NCBI RefSeq assembly: GCF_006542425.1
Contig: NZ_VFID01000004.1
Location: 310,001-374,000, forward strand
From: Pseudoxanthomonas sp. z9
GTDB taxonomy: Bacteria > Pseudomonadota > Gammaproteobacteria > Xanthomonadales > Xanthomonadaceae
DNA length: 64,000 bases
Reading direction: 5' to 3'
In this document: positions 39,605-47,495 of the stretch, one piece after another
Position numbering within the stretch: the first letter of the stretch is position 1
Layout: each line of letters begins with the position of its first letter
Made by a program: the position numbers and the translations under genes
Notes under the pieces: generated by a model
What the model was told of the DNA's origin: nothing
The model's database searches: none
Seen by the model: only the letters and a program-made list of their open reading frames with translations

Positions 39605-39920
39605 TGGGCGCGGCATGGCTTTGGTTGCCGTTTGGTTGCCACAGGAAAATCCCTTGCCTTTGCCCAAACAGACAGCCTGTTTCGGTGCCCCACCTTGGAC
39701 ATTCGGTCATCGCGGCGCGTTTGACCGCGCTTGAGCCGCGGCGCGTGGCCATATGATGTTGCCGAAGTGGCCTCTGGCGCCAAGCCTATGCTTCGCCCCA
39801 CCTATCTAGTTTATGTGGTACTGGACCCATTCCCATTAAAGGAAGTCCACGATGAGAGGCGGATGGATTCGATTGCAGACCTTGCCCCACTCCTCGTGTG
39901 GCGAGAGCCCCAGTCCCACA
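39605..39920. other. Non-coding stretch at the tRNA-Phe edge
   Basis: No supported gene. It holds a direct repeat TTTGGTTGCC(G) at 39620-39640, 50 bases past the tRNA. Open frames here are either extensions of tRNA sequence or lack coding character. The place and repeat recall scars left next to tRNA integration sites, but no integrase is present. Confidence 0.4.
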
Positions 39921-40220
39921 CTATCCGTGGGACTTGGGGGCCACCAGGGGGTCGTCGGATTTCGGCCCGGAGAGGGGCCTGGAGAGGGCAGCGCCCGCGG
40001 TCTCTTCTTCGGGCTGATCCCACCTCCGGTCCAGCTTCACCGCGTACCGCGCCGTCTTGTCCACGTACTTCACGAATCGGAACTACATCTTGGCGATAAG
40101 GTGCTTCCGGCGCTCCAGATTGGAGAAGTCGAACGGCTCCTCCATGCCATCGCCGATTTCGATTGCCCCCCCATGCCTCTTGGATGAGCTCATCCACCTC
40201 CATTTCGCTCTGGGTTGCAT
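39921..40220 (-). pseudogene. Decayed small gene with an internal stop
   Basis: From ATG 40220 leftwards one frame runs through IEIGDGMEEPFDFSNLERRK and HLIAKM to a TAG at 40085-40083. It then continues in the same frame for another 53 codons, FRFVKYVDKTARYAVKLDRR and on, to a TAG at 39923-39921. Charge patterning looks like a real soluble protein on both sides of the internal stop. A frame change near a run of seven G (40172-40178) may be a second lesion, since MEVDELIQEA precedes it in another frame. I do not recognise the family. Confidence 0.4.
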
Positions 40221-40457
40221 AATCAATCCTACGAAGGTCGCCGCGCCTTAACTTCTACGAAAGCACCGAACTGATGCATCCACCGCTTGCTCTTCGACAG
40301 GAAGGAGTGCGGAGCATATTCGCCATCTCGTTAGGAGTGATCTAGCAAGCTGCTAGATTGATCAGAAAATCATGCTGGAAACGGATCTGCATCACTTTGC
40401 TACCAGCGAGCAGCACTCTAGAGAACGGCTGGATTCCACGCGCAACACGACTGCTGA
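40221..40457. other. AT-richer spacer without a gene
   Basis: Contains a small palindrome CTAGCA-AGC-TGCTAG near 40343 and no supportable reading frame. Base composition is visibly lower in GC than the flanking core genes. Confidence 0.35.
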
Positions 40458-41198
40458 CTAGAACCGTCGCTGGCCTTTCCCGAAGTTCCCGATATCGCAC
40501 TGACCGGAGAACTTCGTCCCGCCTTCGATGGTGATTTGCCCCGAATTCCGGTTTACGGCAACCCGCGGCTTGTTCATGCCGTTCAAACGGTAGCCCGCCG
40601 TAATCCGATCTTCACCAACTTGCAGGTTATCCAGTTCCCACCAGCCATGGTCGCCACCTGAATTGATCGGAGGCACAAGTCCTTGTCCCAGGTGGATTCG
40701 ACCATGGTCACCATACAACTCGATTTGAACGTCGCTATTGAAGCCTTGCGCGCTGCTGACCACCGAATTCCCTTCCTTCCACTTGTTGTCCTTGTGGTCC
40801 CAGCTATAGGTCTGCTCTGTCTTGGCGACGGGCCGGGTTCCCGCCCCGTAGCAGACCAGAACCAGGGATTTGGGGTCCTGTTGGGCGGATACATCTGCCG
40901 GCTCTGCCGACCCTGTACCTCCGCAGTTCGCACCCGGAACCGCTTGAATGGAGGCATAGCGTCCTTCGGAGGTGGATACGGAGATGCACTGGTTGCGCTT
41001 CGCGCTCCACCAGAAGGTAAACCGCTGGTCACGTACTGTGCTCGAATCACGCAGCTCATAGCCGCGGGACAGCAGTTGGGTCTCACCGCCGGCAGCACGA
41101 GCTCCGACCAGGTCTGCCACGTCCGGGGGAGCGGTCTGCGCGAGTGCCGAGAAAGGCATGGTGGCAACAAGACAAACTGCAAGCAGGCTGGCGCGCAT
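40458..41198 (-). CDS. Secreted/periplasmic hypothetical protein
   Basis: 246 residues from ATG 41198, with GGAGGG upstream. Signal peptide ends FSALA-QT. The mature part begins PPDVADLVGARAAGGETQLL, then FTFWWSAKRNQCISVSTSEG and a second half with WWELDNLQVGEDRITAGYRL and TIEGGTKFSGQCDIG. Four cysteines suggest disulfides. The central segment resembles a small unnamed domain seen in exported proteobacterial proteins, which combines YELRDSS with CxxVxxxxGRY. Codon use is less GC-biased than the core genes. Function unknown. Confidence 0.8.
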   Translation of the reverse strand: MRASLLAVCLVATMPFSALAQTAPPDVADLVGARAAGGETQLLSRGYELRDSSTVRDQRFTFWWSAKRNQCISVSTSEGRYASIQAVPGANCGGTGSAEPADVSAQQDPKSLVLVCYGAGTRPVAKTEQTYSWDHKDNKWKEGNSVVSSAQGFNSDVQIELYGDHGRIHLGQGLVPPINSGGDHGWWELDNLQVGEDRITAGYRLNGMNKPRVAVNRNSGQITIEGGTKFSGQCDIGNFGKGQRRF

Positions 41199-41562
41199 GA
41201 TTAATCCCTCCGGTTGGATAGTGGGCCTTACAGCGTAAGGCAGGATGATATCGAGTTCGCCCAGACACAACACTTCGCGAGGTGGTGCTGATGTCACAGA
41301 TTGGTGCTGGAGGCAGTCGTGCCTTTCTGGCGGCCATCGGCCGACGAGTGCATTGGCCAAACGTGGCACTGATCCTAGGGACTAGTGGGGCGTCCTGCTC
41401 GCCTTCCGTGACCTCCAGCTATGGCCAGTCAGGTCTGATGGGACACAGGGTGCCTGGGAGCACCGGATCGCTCTACTTCAGAAGCCGTCGGAAGGCCTGA
41501 TTTCCTTTGATTGTTATCAGCCATCCGGGCACTCCCCCGCGCGTCCACGCGGGGTGAAGGAC
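41199..41562. other. 364-bp gap without a supported gene
   Basis: Upstream region of the exported hypothetical gene. No tRNA, repeat or convincing frame seen; a small hairpin CCCCCGCGCG/CACGCGGGG lies near 41534-41555. Confidence 0.3.
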
Positions 41563-42231
41563 TCAATTCAGGACCAGCACCGCGCCGATAGCCAGGTTGA
41601 TGATACCGCCCAGCACCAACACACCAAGCGCCGACAGCCCACTGCTCCACCAGTTCGCCCGCAGAGTGTCGCGCAGCCAGCGCGCCTGCACGCACAGGTA
41701 CCAGACCGCGGCGATGGCGGCGATCGTCCAGCCGATCCGGGTGGACGTCACGCCCGGCTTGATTACCAATTGCATCGCCATCGACACGGTTATGGCGAAG
41801 GGCGCCGCCAGGTAGCACTGCGCGTAGAACGGACGCCGCAGGCTTTCGCGGTCCAGTCGCTGCCCACGCCGCCGCTGGCAGTGGATGGCCATCAGCAAGG
41901 GCCACAGTGCGAAAGTCAGTGTGCGGAACAGCAACAGGCCCTGTTCATTGCCCACTACCTGGCGGGACAGTTCGCTGGTCGCCCGCACTTGCTGATGCAG
42001 AATGAGCTCGAGCACATGCGCGGCCAGGATGGCCAGCATCAGGAACAGCGGCGGGCTCAGTGCGTCGTCGAACTGCTTCTCCAGCTTGTCCCTCAGCTCG
42101 GTCTCCGCGTAGCGCGCCATCCGTTGCGGGTGGCGCGCCACCCTCCACAGCGTGAGCGGGAAGAACACCAGCCAGGTGATTACCTCGTAGAGGAACTCTT
42201 CCAGCGATTTGAGCAGCTTGAGGAAATCCAT
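41563..42231 (-). CDS. Multi-pass membrane protein of unknown function
   Basis: 222 residues from ATG 42231 (MDFLKLLKSLEEFLYEVITW). Five hydrophobic segments are visible, including WLVFFPLTLWRV, LFLMLAILAAHVLELIL, LLLFRTLTFALWPLLMAI, LAAPFAITVSMAMQLVI and LGVLVLGGIINLAIGAVLVL. A cytoplasmic RHPQRMARYAETELRDKLE loop follows the first. The layout is like Yip1/permease-type small integral proteins. No partner gene suggests a role. Confidence 0.82.
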   Translation of the reverse strand: MDFLKLLKSLEEFLYEVITWLVFFPLTLWRVARHPQRMARYAETELRDKLEKQFDDALSPPLFLMLAILAAHVLELILHQQVRATSELSRQVVGNEQGLLLFRTLTFALWPLLMAIHCQRRRGQRLDRESLRRPFYAQCYLAAPFAITVSMAMQLVIKPGVTSTRIGWTIAAIAAVWYLCVQARWLRDTLRANWWSSGLSALGVLVLGGIINLAIGAVLVLN

Positions 42232-42725
42232 CCGCGTCTCTTCCTTGCAGCGAACGCCTGCCGGTCGTCCGCCTCGCCGTGGTGCGTGCCGGGATGGTCC
42301 GCGGGTACCGCCGACGATGCGGGGAGCGTAGCCGGTCGCCACGCGGATGCCCAGCGGATTCCCGGACCTGGCCCGTGTCCTTCATCCCGGTTCGCCACAC
42401 GCGAGTACCGGTCGGGTATCGGCTGTGCGACCTTCGCCCTGGCGGGTCAGTTCGCCTCGTCGTAGGAGATGTCAGCTCCCATGATGTCAACCATGAGCCG
42501 CGACGTGCATTCGGTCTCCTGCATGAAACTGCGGCCCAAACCCCGGCGACGGAGGGGCGGCACGCGCCCTCCGTACTGACCCGCTCCAGCAATGCAACTC
42601 ACGCCAGTTGGAGAAGTTGTAGCCACAATCGCCGGAGTACCCGGTATTTGACTTTCCCATCGGGTAGCCGAAGCCGCCGTCGCCGCTCTACCATCGCCGA
42701 CTACGGAACCGACAGCTCACAGCCG
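42232..42725. other. 494-bp gap with a short coding-like fragment
   Basis: No full gene. On the minus strand 42524-42447 reads MQETECTSRLMVDIMGADIS and then YDEAN and a stop, which looks like the C-terminus of a lost protein. The rest has no recognisable signal. It contains the upstream region of the serine hydrolase gene. Confidence 0.3.
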
Positions 42726-43844
42726 ATGCAGAACGACCCGACACGACGCCGCTTGTGTAGCGCGCTGCTCGCCGCAGGCGCCGGACTTATCGTGCCTGGT
42801 GCCCGTGGAGGCGGCCGACAACCGGAGAACTGCAAATCCCTGCCTGTCCTTCTTGAGGCCGAGCACCAGCCGGGAATGGCCGCGGTCGTGGTGGACCGGG
42901 GGCGGATAACCGAAATGGCCACGGCAGGACGGCGCAACGATGCCAGCGGTGCGCGGGTCGAGCGCAACACGGCGTTCGAAATAGGTTCCATCACCAAGGT
43001 ATTTACTGCCCTGCTGGTATTCCGGCTTCGGCGGCGTGGGCTGCTTGATATAGATGCTCCCATCGGCCGCTACGTGGATGCCCTGCCGACGGCATGGGAG
43101 CCGATTTCCCTGTCACGGCTGCTCAGCCATACGTCCGGTGTCCCGAACTACCTCAATGAGGGAAACTTTCTCGAATTGATGCCGACGGATCCCACGCCCT
43201 GGGAACTATTGGCGATGGTCGCGCAGGCGCCTCTGGACTTTGCACCGGGAACCCGACACGCCTATTCCAACACCAACTACATCCTGCTCGGACTCGCCAT
43301 TGAGCAGGTGACCGGCGCGGACTACTGGCAGTTCCTGCGGGACGAAATCCTGGACCCGTTGGATATGCGCGATGCCGGACCGCGTCGCGCCGACGACCGC
43401 CGCATCATTGCCAAAGGACACCTCTACCAGGATGGCCGCTGGCTCGACCCACCCATCACCGCCCCCGGCTCTGCCTGGGCCGCCGGAGGGCTGCTCGCCA
43501 GCATCGACGACATGACTCGATTCGCCGTCGCACTGGACCAAGGCGAACTGTTGCCCGATGACCTTCTCCGCGAGATGTGGCGCAACACGCCGCTTGCCGA
43601 CGGTACTACGGCCGGCTGGGGCGCTGGCTGGGAATTGGCTGACGGCGGCCAGGTGGTGGGGCATGGCGGGGGAACGGCTGGCTTCACGGGATACCTGCGT
43701 CACGTCCCCGCCCTGCGGCGAACTGTCGTGGTCCTCATCAATCGTGCCGGAGATATCGGCCCGCAGGGCATCGCCGAGCGGCTGGATCTGGGTTCGCGCC
43801 CATGCAAAGGCAGGATCGACGGGCCGACTACAGGCAACATGTGA
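42726..43844 (+). CDS. Serine hydrolase of the beta-lactamase/class-C (DD-peptidase-like) family
   Basis: 372 residues from ATG 42726. The start has a twin-arginine-like signal (RRRLCSALLAAGAGLIVPGA). Family motifs: SITK (SxxK nucleophile), LLSHTSGVPNY, YSNTNYILLG (YxN) and a third motif HGGGTAGFTG in place of KTG, as in esterase/peptidase members. It is likely exported and acts on a D-amino-acid peptide or ester; an antibiotic substrate cannot be claimed. The last 20 or so residues (RPCKGRIDGPTTGNM) look unlike the family end, so the 3' end may be disturbed. Confidence 0.88.
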   Translation: MQNDPTRRRLCSALLAAGAGLIVPGARGGGRQPENCKSLPVLLEAEHQPGMAAVVVDRGRITEMATAGRRNDASGARVERNTAFEIGSITKVFTALLVFRLRRRGLLDIDAPIGRYVDALPTAWEPISLSRLLSHTSGVPNYLNEGNFLELMPTDPTPWELLAMVAQAPLDFAPGTRHAYSNTNYILLGLAIEQVTGADYWQFLRDEILDPLDMRDAGPRRADDRRIIAKGHLYQDGRWLDPPITAPGSAWAAGGLLASIDDMTRFAVALDQGELLPDDLLREMWRNTPLADGTTAGWGAGWELADGGQVVGHGGGTAGFTGYLRHVPALRRTVVVLINRAGDIGPQGIAERLDLGSRPCKGRIDGPTTGNM

Positions 43845-44023
43845 TTTCGGTGTGCATAGAACTGGCGTAGCACCTGTCGTACCTTTGCTCCGGCGACAGG
43901 TATTTCTTCCATCAATCCTTGGTCTTCCGGCAATGCCTGCGGGGTGCTTTCCGACGAGACGAGGCTCGCATTGTCCATCAGCAACTTCCACCATCCGCGG
44001 GTCAACCACGGAAAAGCGCGCAC
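43845..44023 (-). other. Possible truncated reading frame
   Basis: A leftward frame from 44023 contains MDNASLVSSESTPQALPEDQ and, further on, EEIPVAGAKVRQVLRQFYAH, which looks coding, but it then runs antisense into the serine hydrolase gene and loses that character. It may be the start of a gene cut by rearrangement. Confidence 0.2.
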
Positions 44024-44091
44024 TCCGCTTCCCTTGGAAGCCCCGCCCCTCGGCGCGTACTATCCGCATCTACTCGGCATGGAGTGACGGG

Positions 44092-44568
44092 ATGATTCGG
44101 CGTGGTCTTTTGGCGGTGGTGTTCCTGGCGACGGCGTTGCTGGCCGCGTGCAGCGGCGGTCCGGTTCGGCGCGTGTCGGAACCGGCGGCCAGCATCCAGC
44201 AGTTGACGGTCAAGGCCAACGGCAGTTGGTCGGTGGACCTGCGCCTGCAGAACTACAGCAGCATCCCGATGCGTTTTGATCGGGTCAGCCTGGCGGTGGA
44301 AGTGGACGGTCATACCGCCGGCACCCTGGAAGCCAGCCCCGCGTTGTCGGTCGGGCCGGAGTCCGCGGACGTGGTCACGGTGCCGTTCACGCCCAGCGCG
44401 GAAGCCAAGATGGTGCTGGCCGACGCGCTGGCTGGCCGGCGTTCGCTGCCCTACAGCCTGAAGGGAACGGCCAATGCCACGCCGGAGGAGGCCAAGCCGC
44501 GCGATTTCCAGATCACCGGCCGCAGCACCCTCAATCCGGTACCCGGGCTGGACGGCGTGATGCGTTGA
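44092..44568 (+). CDS. LEA type 2-like lipoprotein
   Basis: 158 residues from ATG 44092 with GGAG seven bases upstream. Lipoprotein signal ends LLAACSGG. The mature domain is a single beta sandwich with WSVDLRLQNYSSIPMRFDRV and SVGPESADVVTVPFTPSAEA, the pattern of the water-stress/LEA2 domain (like YfaZ/YxeF-type small lipoproteins). Its role in the envelope is unknown. Followed by a terminator and a fatty-acid gene. Confidence 0.85.
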   Translation: MIRRGLLAVVFLATALLAACSGGPVRRVSEPAASIQQLTVKANGSWSVDLRLQNYSSIPMRFDRVSLAVEVDGHTAGTLEASPALSVGPESADVVTVPFTPSAEAKMVLADALAGRRSLPYSLKGTANATPEEAKPRDFQITGRSTLNPVPGLDGVMR

Positions 44569-44589
44569 CCCCAGCCTTCCGGCCTGCAA

Positions 44590-44619
44590 CGACGGCCCCG
44601 CAAGGGGCCGTTGTCGTTT
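44590..44619 (+). terminator. Hairpin terminator after the LEA-like lipoprotein gene
   Basis: ACGGCCCC and GGGGCCGT arms around GCAA, followed by TGTCGTTTC. Confidence 0.7.
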
Positions 44620-44726
44620 CAGGGCCAGTGCCCCTGCCACGGCATGCTGCGGCGCGCCATCCGCGACCGCCATACGCCGTAGTATGCTGGATACTTCCGG
44701 CCTCGGCCGCCGCCTGAAATTCCCCC

Positions 44727-46517
44727 ATGAGTGCCTATCGCGCCCCCCTGAACGACATCCGCTTCGCCCTTTACGACGTGCTGGGCGCCGAAGCCCTGTT
44801 CGCCCGGCTCGGCTACGCCGACGCCACCCGCGACATCCTGGACGCGGTGCTGGAGGAAGCCGCCCGCTTTTCGGAAACCGTGCTGGCGCCGCTGAACAGC
44901 GTCGGCGACGAGATCGGTTCGACCTACGACCAGGCCACCCAGGCGGTGACCACGCCGCCCGGCTTCAAGGCCGCGTACGAGCAGTTCATCGAGGGCGGCT
45001 GGACCGGCCTGACCGCGTCGCCGGACTTCGGCGGCCAGGGCCTTCCGCACGTGATGGGCGTGCCGCTCAACGAAATGGTCAACGCCGCCAACCTGGCCTG
45101 GGGCAATTTCCCGCTGTTGTCGCACGGCGCGGTCGAGGCGCTCAAACAGCACGGCGAACCCTGGCAGCAGGAGGTCTTCCTCAAGCCGCTGGTGGAAGGC
45201 CGCTGGACCGGCACCATGTGCCTGACCGAACCCCATTGCGGCACGGATCTGGGTCTGCTGAAGACCCGCGCCGAACCCAACGCCGACGGAAGTTACGCGA
45301 TCACCGGCACCAAGATCTTCATCACCGCCGGCGAACACGATCTGACCGACAACATCGTCCACCTCGTGCTGGCCAAACTGCCCGACGCACCGGCGGGCGC
45401 GAAGGGCATCTCGCTGTTCGTGACGCCGAAGTTCAAGGTCGATCGCGACGGCAAGGTGGGCGAGCGCAATGCGCTGCATTGCGGCTCCATCGAACACAAG
45501 ATGGGCATCAAGGGTTCGGTCACCTGCGTGATGAACTTCGATGGTGCGCAGGGTTACCTGGTCGGCCAGCCACACAAGGGCCTGCAGGCGATGTTCACCA
45601 TGATGAACACCGCGCGCCTGGGCGTCGGCCTGCAGGGCATCGCGCTGAGCGAGCGCGCCTACCAGAACGCGCTGCGGTACGCGCGCGAGCGGTTGCAGAC
45701 GCGCGCACTGAGCGGCCCGAAGTTTCCCGACAAGCCGGCCGATCCAATCATCGTCCATCCCGACGTGCGCCGCATGCTGCTGACGGTGAAGTCGCTGGTG
45801 GAGGGCAGCCGGCTGCTCGCGCTGCACGCCGGCACGCTGATCGACGTGGCCAGCCATTCGCCGGATCCGGCCGAGCGCGAACGCGCCGACACGCTGGTGA
45901 GTTTCCTGACCCCGATTTCCAAGGCATGCCAGACCGAATGGGGCATCGAGAACACCTACCACGCGCTGCAATGCTTCGGCGGCCATGGCTACATCCACGA
46001 ACACGGCATGGAACAACTGGCGCGCGATGCGCGCATCACCACGCTGTATGAAGGCACCACCGGCATCCAGGCGCTGGATCTGATGGGACGCAAGACCGCC
46101 TCCACCCAGGCGGCCGGACTGAAGATTTTCCTGGCCGAGATCGAGGCTTTCCTGCGTGCGCACGAAGGCAACGCGGCCATCGCCGAATTCATCGCGCCGC
46201 TTCGCGAAAAAACCAGCGAATGGGCCACGCTGACCCGAGACATCCTGCAGCGCGCCAGCCAGGATCCGGAAGAGATCGGCGCCGCCAGCCATGACTACCT
46301 GTTCTATTCCGGCTACGTCACCCTGGCTTACTGGTGGGCGCGCAGCGTGGCGACCGCGGAATCCTCATCCCACTCCGAGGCGTTCAAGCAATCCAAGCGG
46401 GAAACGGCGCGGTTCTACTTCGCCCGCATCCTGCCGCGTACCCTCGCCCATGCCGCCGTGATCGGATCCGGCGCTTCGCCGCTGATGGCGATGGCCGCGG
46501 AACGGTTCGGCGAATGA
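44727..46517 (+). CDS. Acyl-CoA dehydrogenase, large FadE/AidB-like form with extra C-terminal domain
   Basis: 596 residues, about 200 longer than medium-chain enzymes. N-terminal domain with PDFGGQGLPHVMG, FAD-binding MCLTEPHCGTDLGLLKT, and a C-terminal domain containing CFGGHGYIHEHGMEQLARDA and the likely catalytic base in YEGTTGIQALDLMGRK. An additional helical end domain (about 470-596) is typical of the DUF-extended ACAD family. It starts beta-oxidation of acyl-CoAs; chain length is not decidable. Ends just before a long hairpin. Confidence 0.94.
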   Translation: MSAYRAPLNDIRFALYDVLGAEALFARLGYADATRDILDAVLEEAARFSETVLAPLNSVGDEIGSTYDQATQAVTTPPGFKAAYEQFIEGGWTGLTASPDFGGQGLPHVMGVPLNEMVNAANLAWGNFPLLSHGAVEALKQHGEPWQQEVFLKPLVEGRWTGTMCLTEPHCGTDLGLLKTRAEPNADGSYAITGTKIFITAGEHDLTDNIVHLVLAKLPDAPAGAKGISLFVTPKFKVDRDGKVGERNALHCGSIEHKMGIKGSVTCVMNFDGAQGYLVGQPHKGLQAMFTMMNTARLGVGLQGIALSERAYQNALRYARERLQTRALSGPKFPDKPADPIIVHPDVRRMLLTVKSLVEGSRLLALHAGTLIDVASHSPDPAERERADTLVSFLTPISKACQTEWGIENTYHALQCFGGHGYIHEHGMEQLARDARITTLYEGTTGIQALDLMGRKTASTQAAGLKIFLAEIEAFLRAHEGNAAIAEFIAPLREKTSEWATLTRDILQRASQDPEEIGAASHDYLFYSGYVTLAYWWARSVATAESSSHSEAFKQSKRETARFYFARILPRTLAHAAVIGSGASPLMAMAAERFGE

Positions 46518-46526
46518 GACTCGACA

Positions 46527-46563
46527 ACGGCATTCCCACCCGGACCAAGGGTGGGAATGCCGT
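46527..46563 (+). terminator. Long hairpin after the acyl-CoA dehydrogenase gene
   Basis: ACGGCATTCCCACCC (46527-46541) and GGGTGGGAATGCCGT (46549-46563) pair perfectly around GGACCAA. No T tract follows, so termination would be atypical. Confidence 0.6.
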
Positions 46564-46639
46564 GCGTTCGCAGTGCCGGCGGCGGTTGCCGGTCGATAGC
46601 CACCGGCATTGCCAAAGCGGCGCTATCCAAATTGTCATC

Positions 46640-46658
46640 AATCAGGTATAACCTGATT
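46640..46658 (+). promoter_or_regulatory. Perfect palindrome over the putative promoter of the HNH gene
   Basis: AATCAGGTATAACCTGATT has eight-base perfect arms and an ATA centre. The -10-like TATAAC (46647-46652) sits inside it and the HNH ATG follows four bases after. No good -35 is seen at normal spacing. A repressor operator is the natural reading. Confidence 0.55.
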
Positions 46659-46662
46659 CCCC

Positions 46663-47313
46663 ATGGAAGCAGACACAGCTCAGCTTCACCTGGTCGACAC
46701 CGGCAGCGCATCCGGCCCGGCGGTCATTGCTCCGCAATCCCCCTCCCGCTTCACTCCGCGCCTGCTGTCGCTCGACGCGCATGGCCGCGTGCTGGACTGG
46801 ATCAACTGGCAGGACGCGACCTGCCTGTACGCGCGCGGCGCGGTGGCCTGGACGCTCGGCGAGCCCTGCCTGCGGGTGCATGGCGGCACCAGCCGCATGA
46901 CCGGCGAACAGAGCGTCATCGAGCTGCACCCCATCGTCGCTTCCCGCGGGCATGCCCGTGCACACGCGCTCTCGCCCACGCCGACGCTGACCAATACCGC
47001 GTTGTTCGCGCGCGATGCCTATCTGTGCCTGTACTGCGGCCAGGATTTCAGCCGCCAGCATTTGACCCGCGATCACGTGCTGCCGCTGTCCAAGGGCGGG
47101 CGCGACACCTGGGAGAACGTGGTCACCGCGTGCTTCCACTGCAACTCGCGCAAGAGCAACCGCACCCCGCAGCAGGCGCACATGCCGTTGCTGGCGGTGC
47201 CCTACCGGCCCAGCTGGATCGAGCATCTGATCCTGTCCAACCGCAATATCCTGGCCGACCAGATGGCCTTCCTGAAGGCCCACCTGCCCAAGAAGTCCAA
47301 GCTGTCGGCCTGA
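46663..47313 (+). CDS. HNH endonuclease (zinc-finger type)
   Basis: 216 residues. The nuclease core is CLYCGQDFSRQHLTRDHVLP (C122, C125, D137-H138), LSKGGRDTWENVVTACFHCN (N152, C157, C160), then SRKSNRTP. The first 110 residues form a separate domain with SLDAHGRVLDWINWQDATCL. Such HNH proteins occur as single core genes in many proteobacteria and have no known natural target. There is no Shine-Dalgarno sequence, and a palindrome lies just upstream. Confidence 0.93.
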   Translation: MEADTAQLHLVDTGSASGPAVIAPQSPSRFTPRLLSLDAHGRVLDWINWQDATCLYARGAVAWTLGEPCLRVHGGTSRMTGEQSVIELHPIVASRGHARAHALSPTPTLTNTALFARDAYLCLYCGQDFSRQHLTRDHVLPLSKGGRDTWENVVTACFHCNSRKSNRTPQQAHMPLLAVPYRPSWIEHLILSNRNILADQMAFLKAHLPKKSKLSA

Positions 47314-47495
47314 GCCCGGCCGTTCCGGCCTGCCCGGCCCCCTATGTCCGAAAGCACCCGAACGCCGCGGCCGGCAAATGAACAGGTCGTGAGTTTCGCC
47401 CGCCCGGGCCGCGTCGCTTCGCCCCGGCTTCACCCGTTCGCTTGCCCCGCCTCACACAAGGGGGGGAAAATAGCGGGCCAGATGAAATCAAGCCC

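Noticed and set aside
39504..39752. Minus-strand frame with EGIEPPTQGFSIPCSTN next to tRNA-Phe
   Set aside because: It is a translation of the antisense of the tRNA-Phe gene, a well-known false protein; no ribosome binding site or coding pattern outside the tRNA.
41554..42465. 303-codon plus frame opposite the multi-pass membrane protein
   Set aside because: Glutamine/histidine-rich shadow; the minus frame has regular hydrophobic helices and a good start.
42726..43844. Calling the serine hydrolase an antibiotic-resistance beta-lactamase
   Set aside because: Motif three is HGG rather than KTG and the context has no AmpR-like regulator; family includes many esterases and peptidases.
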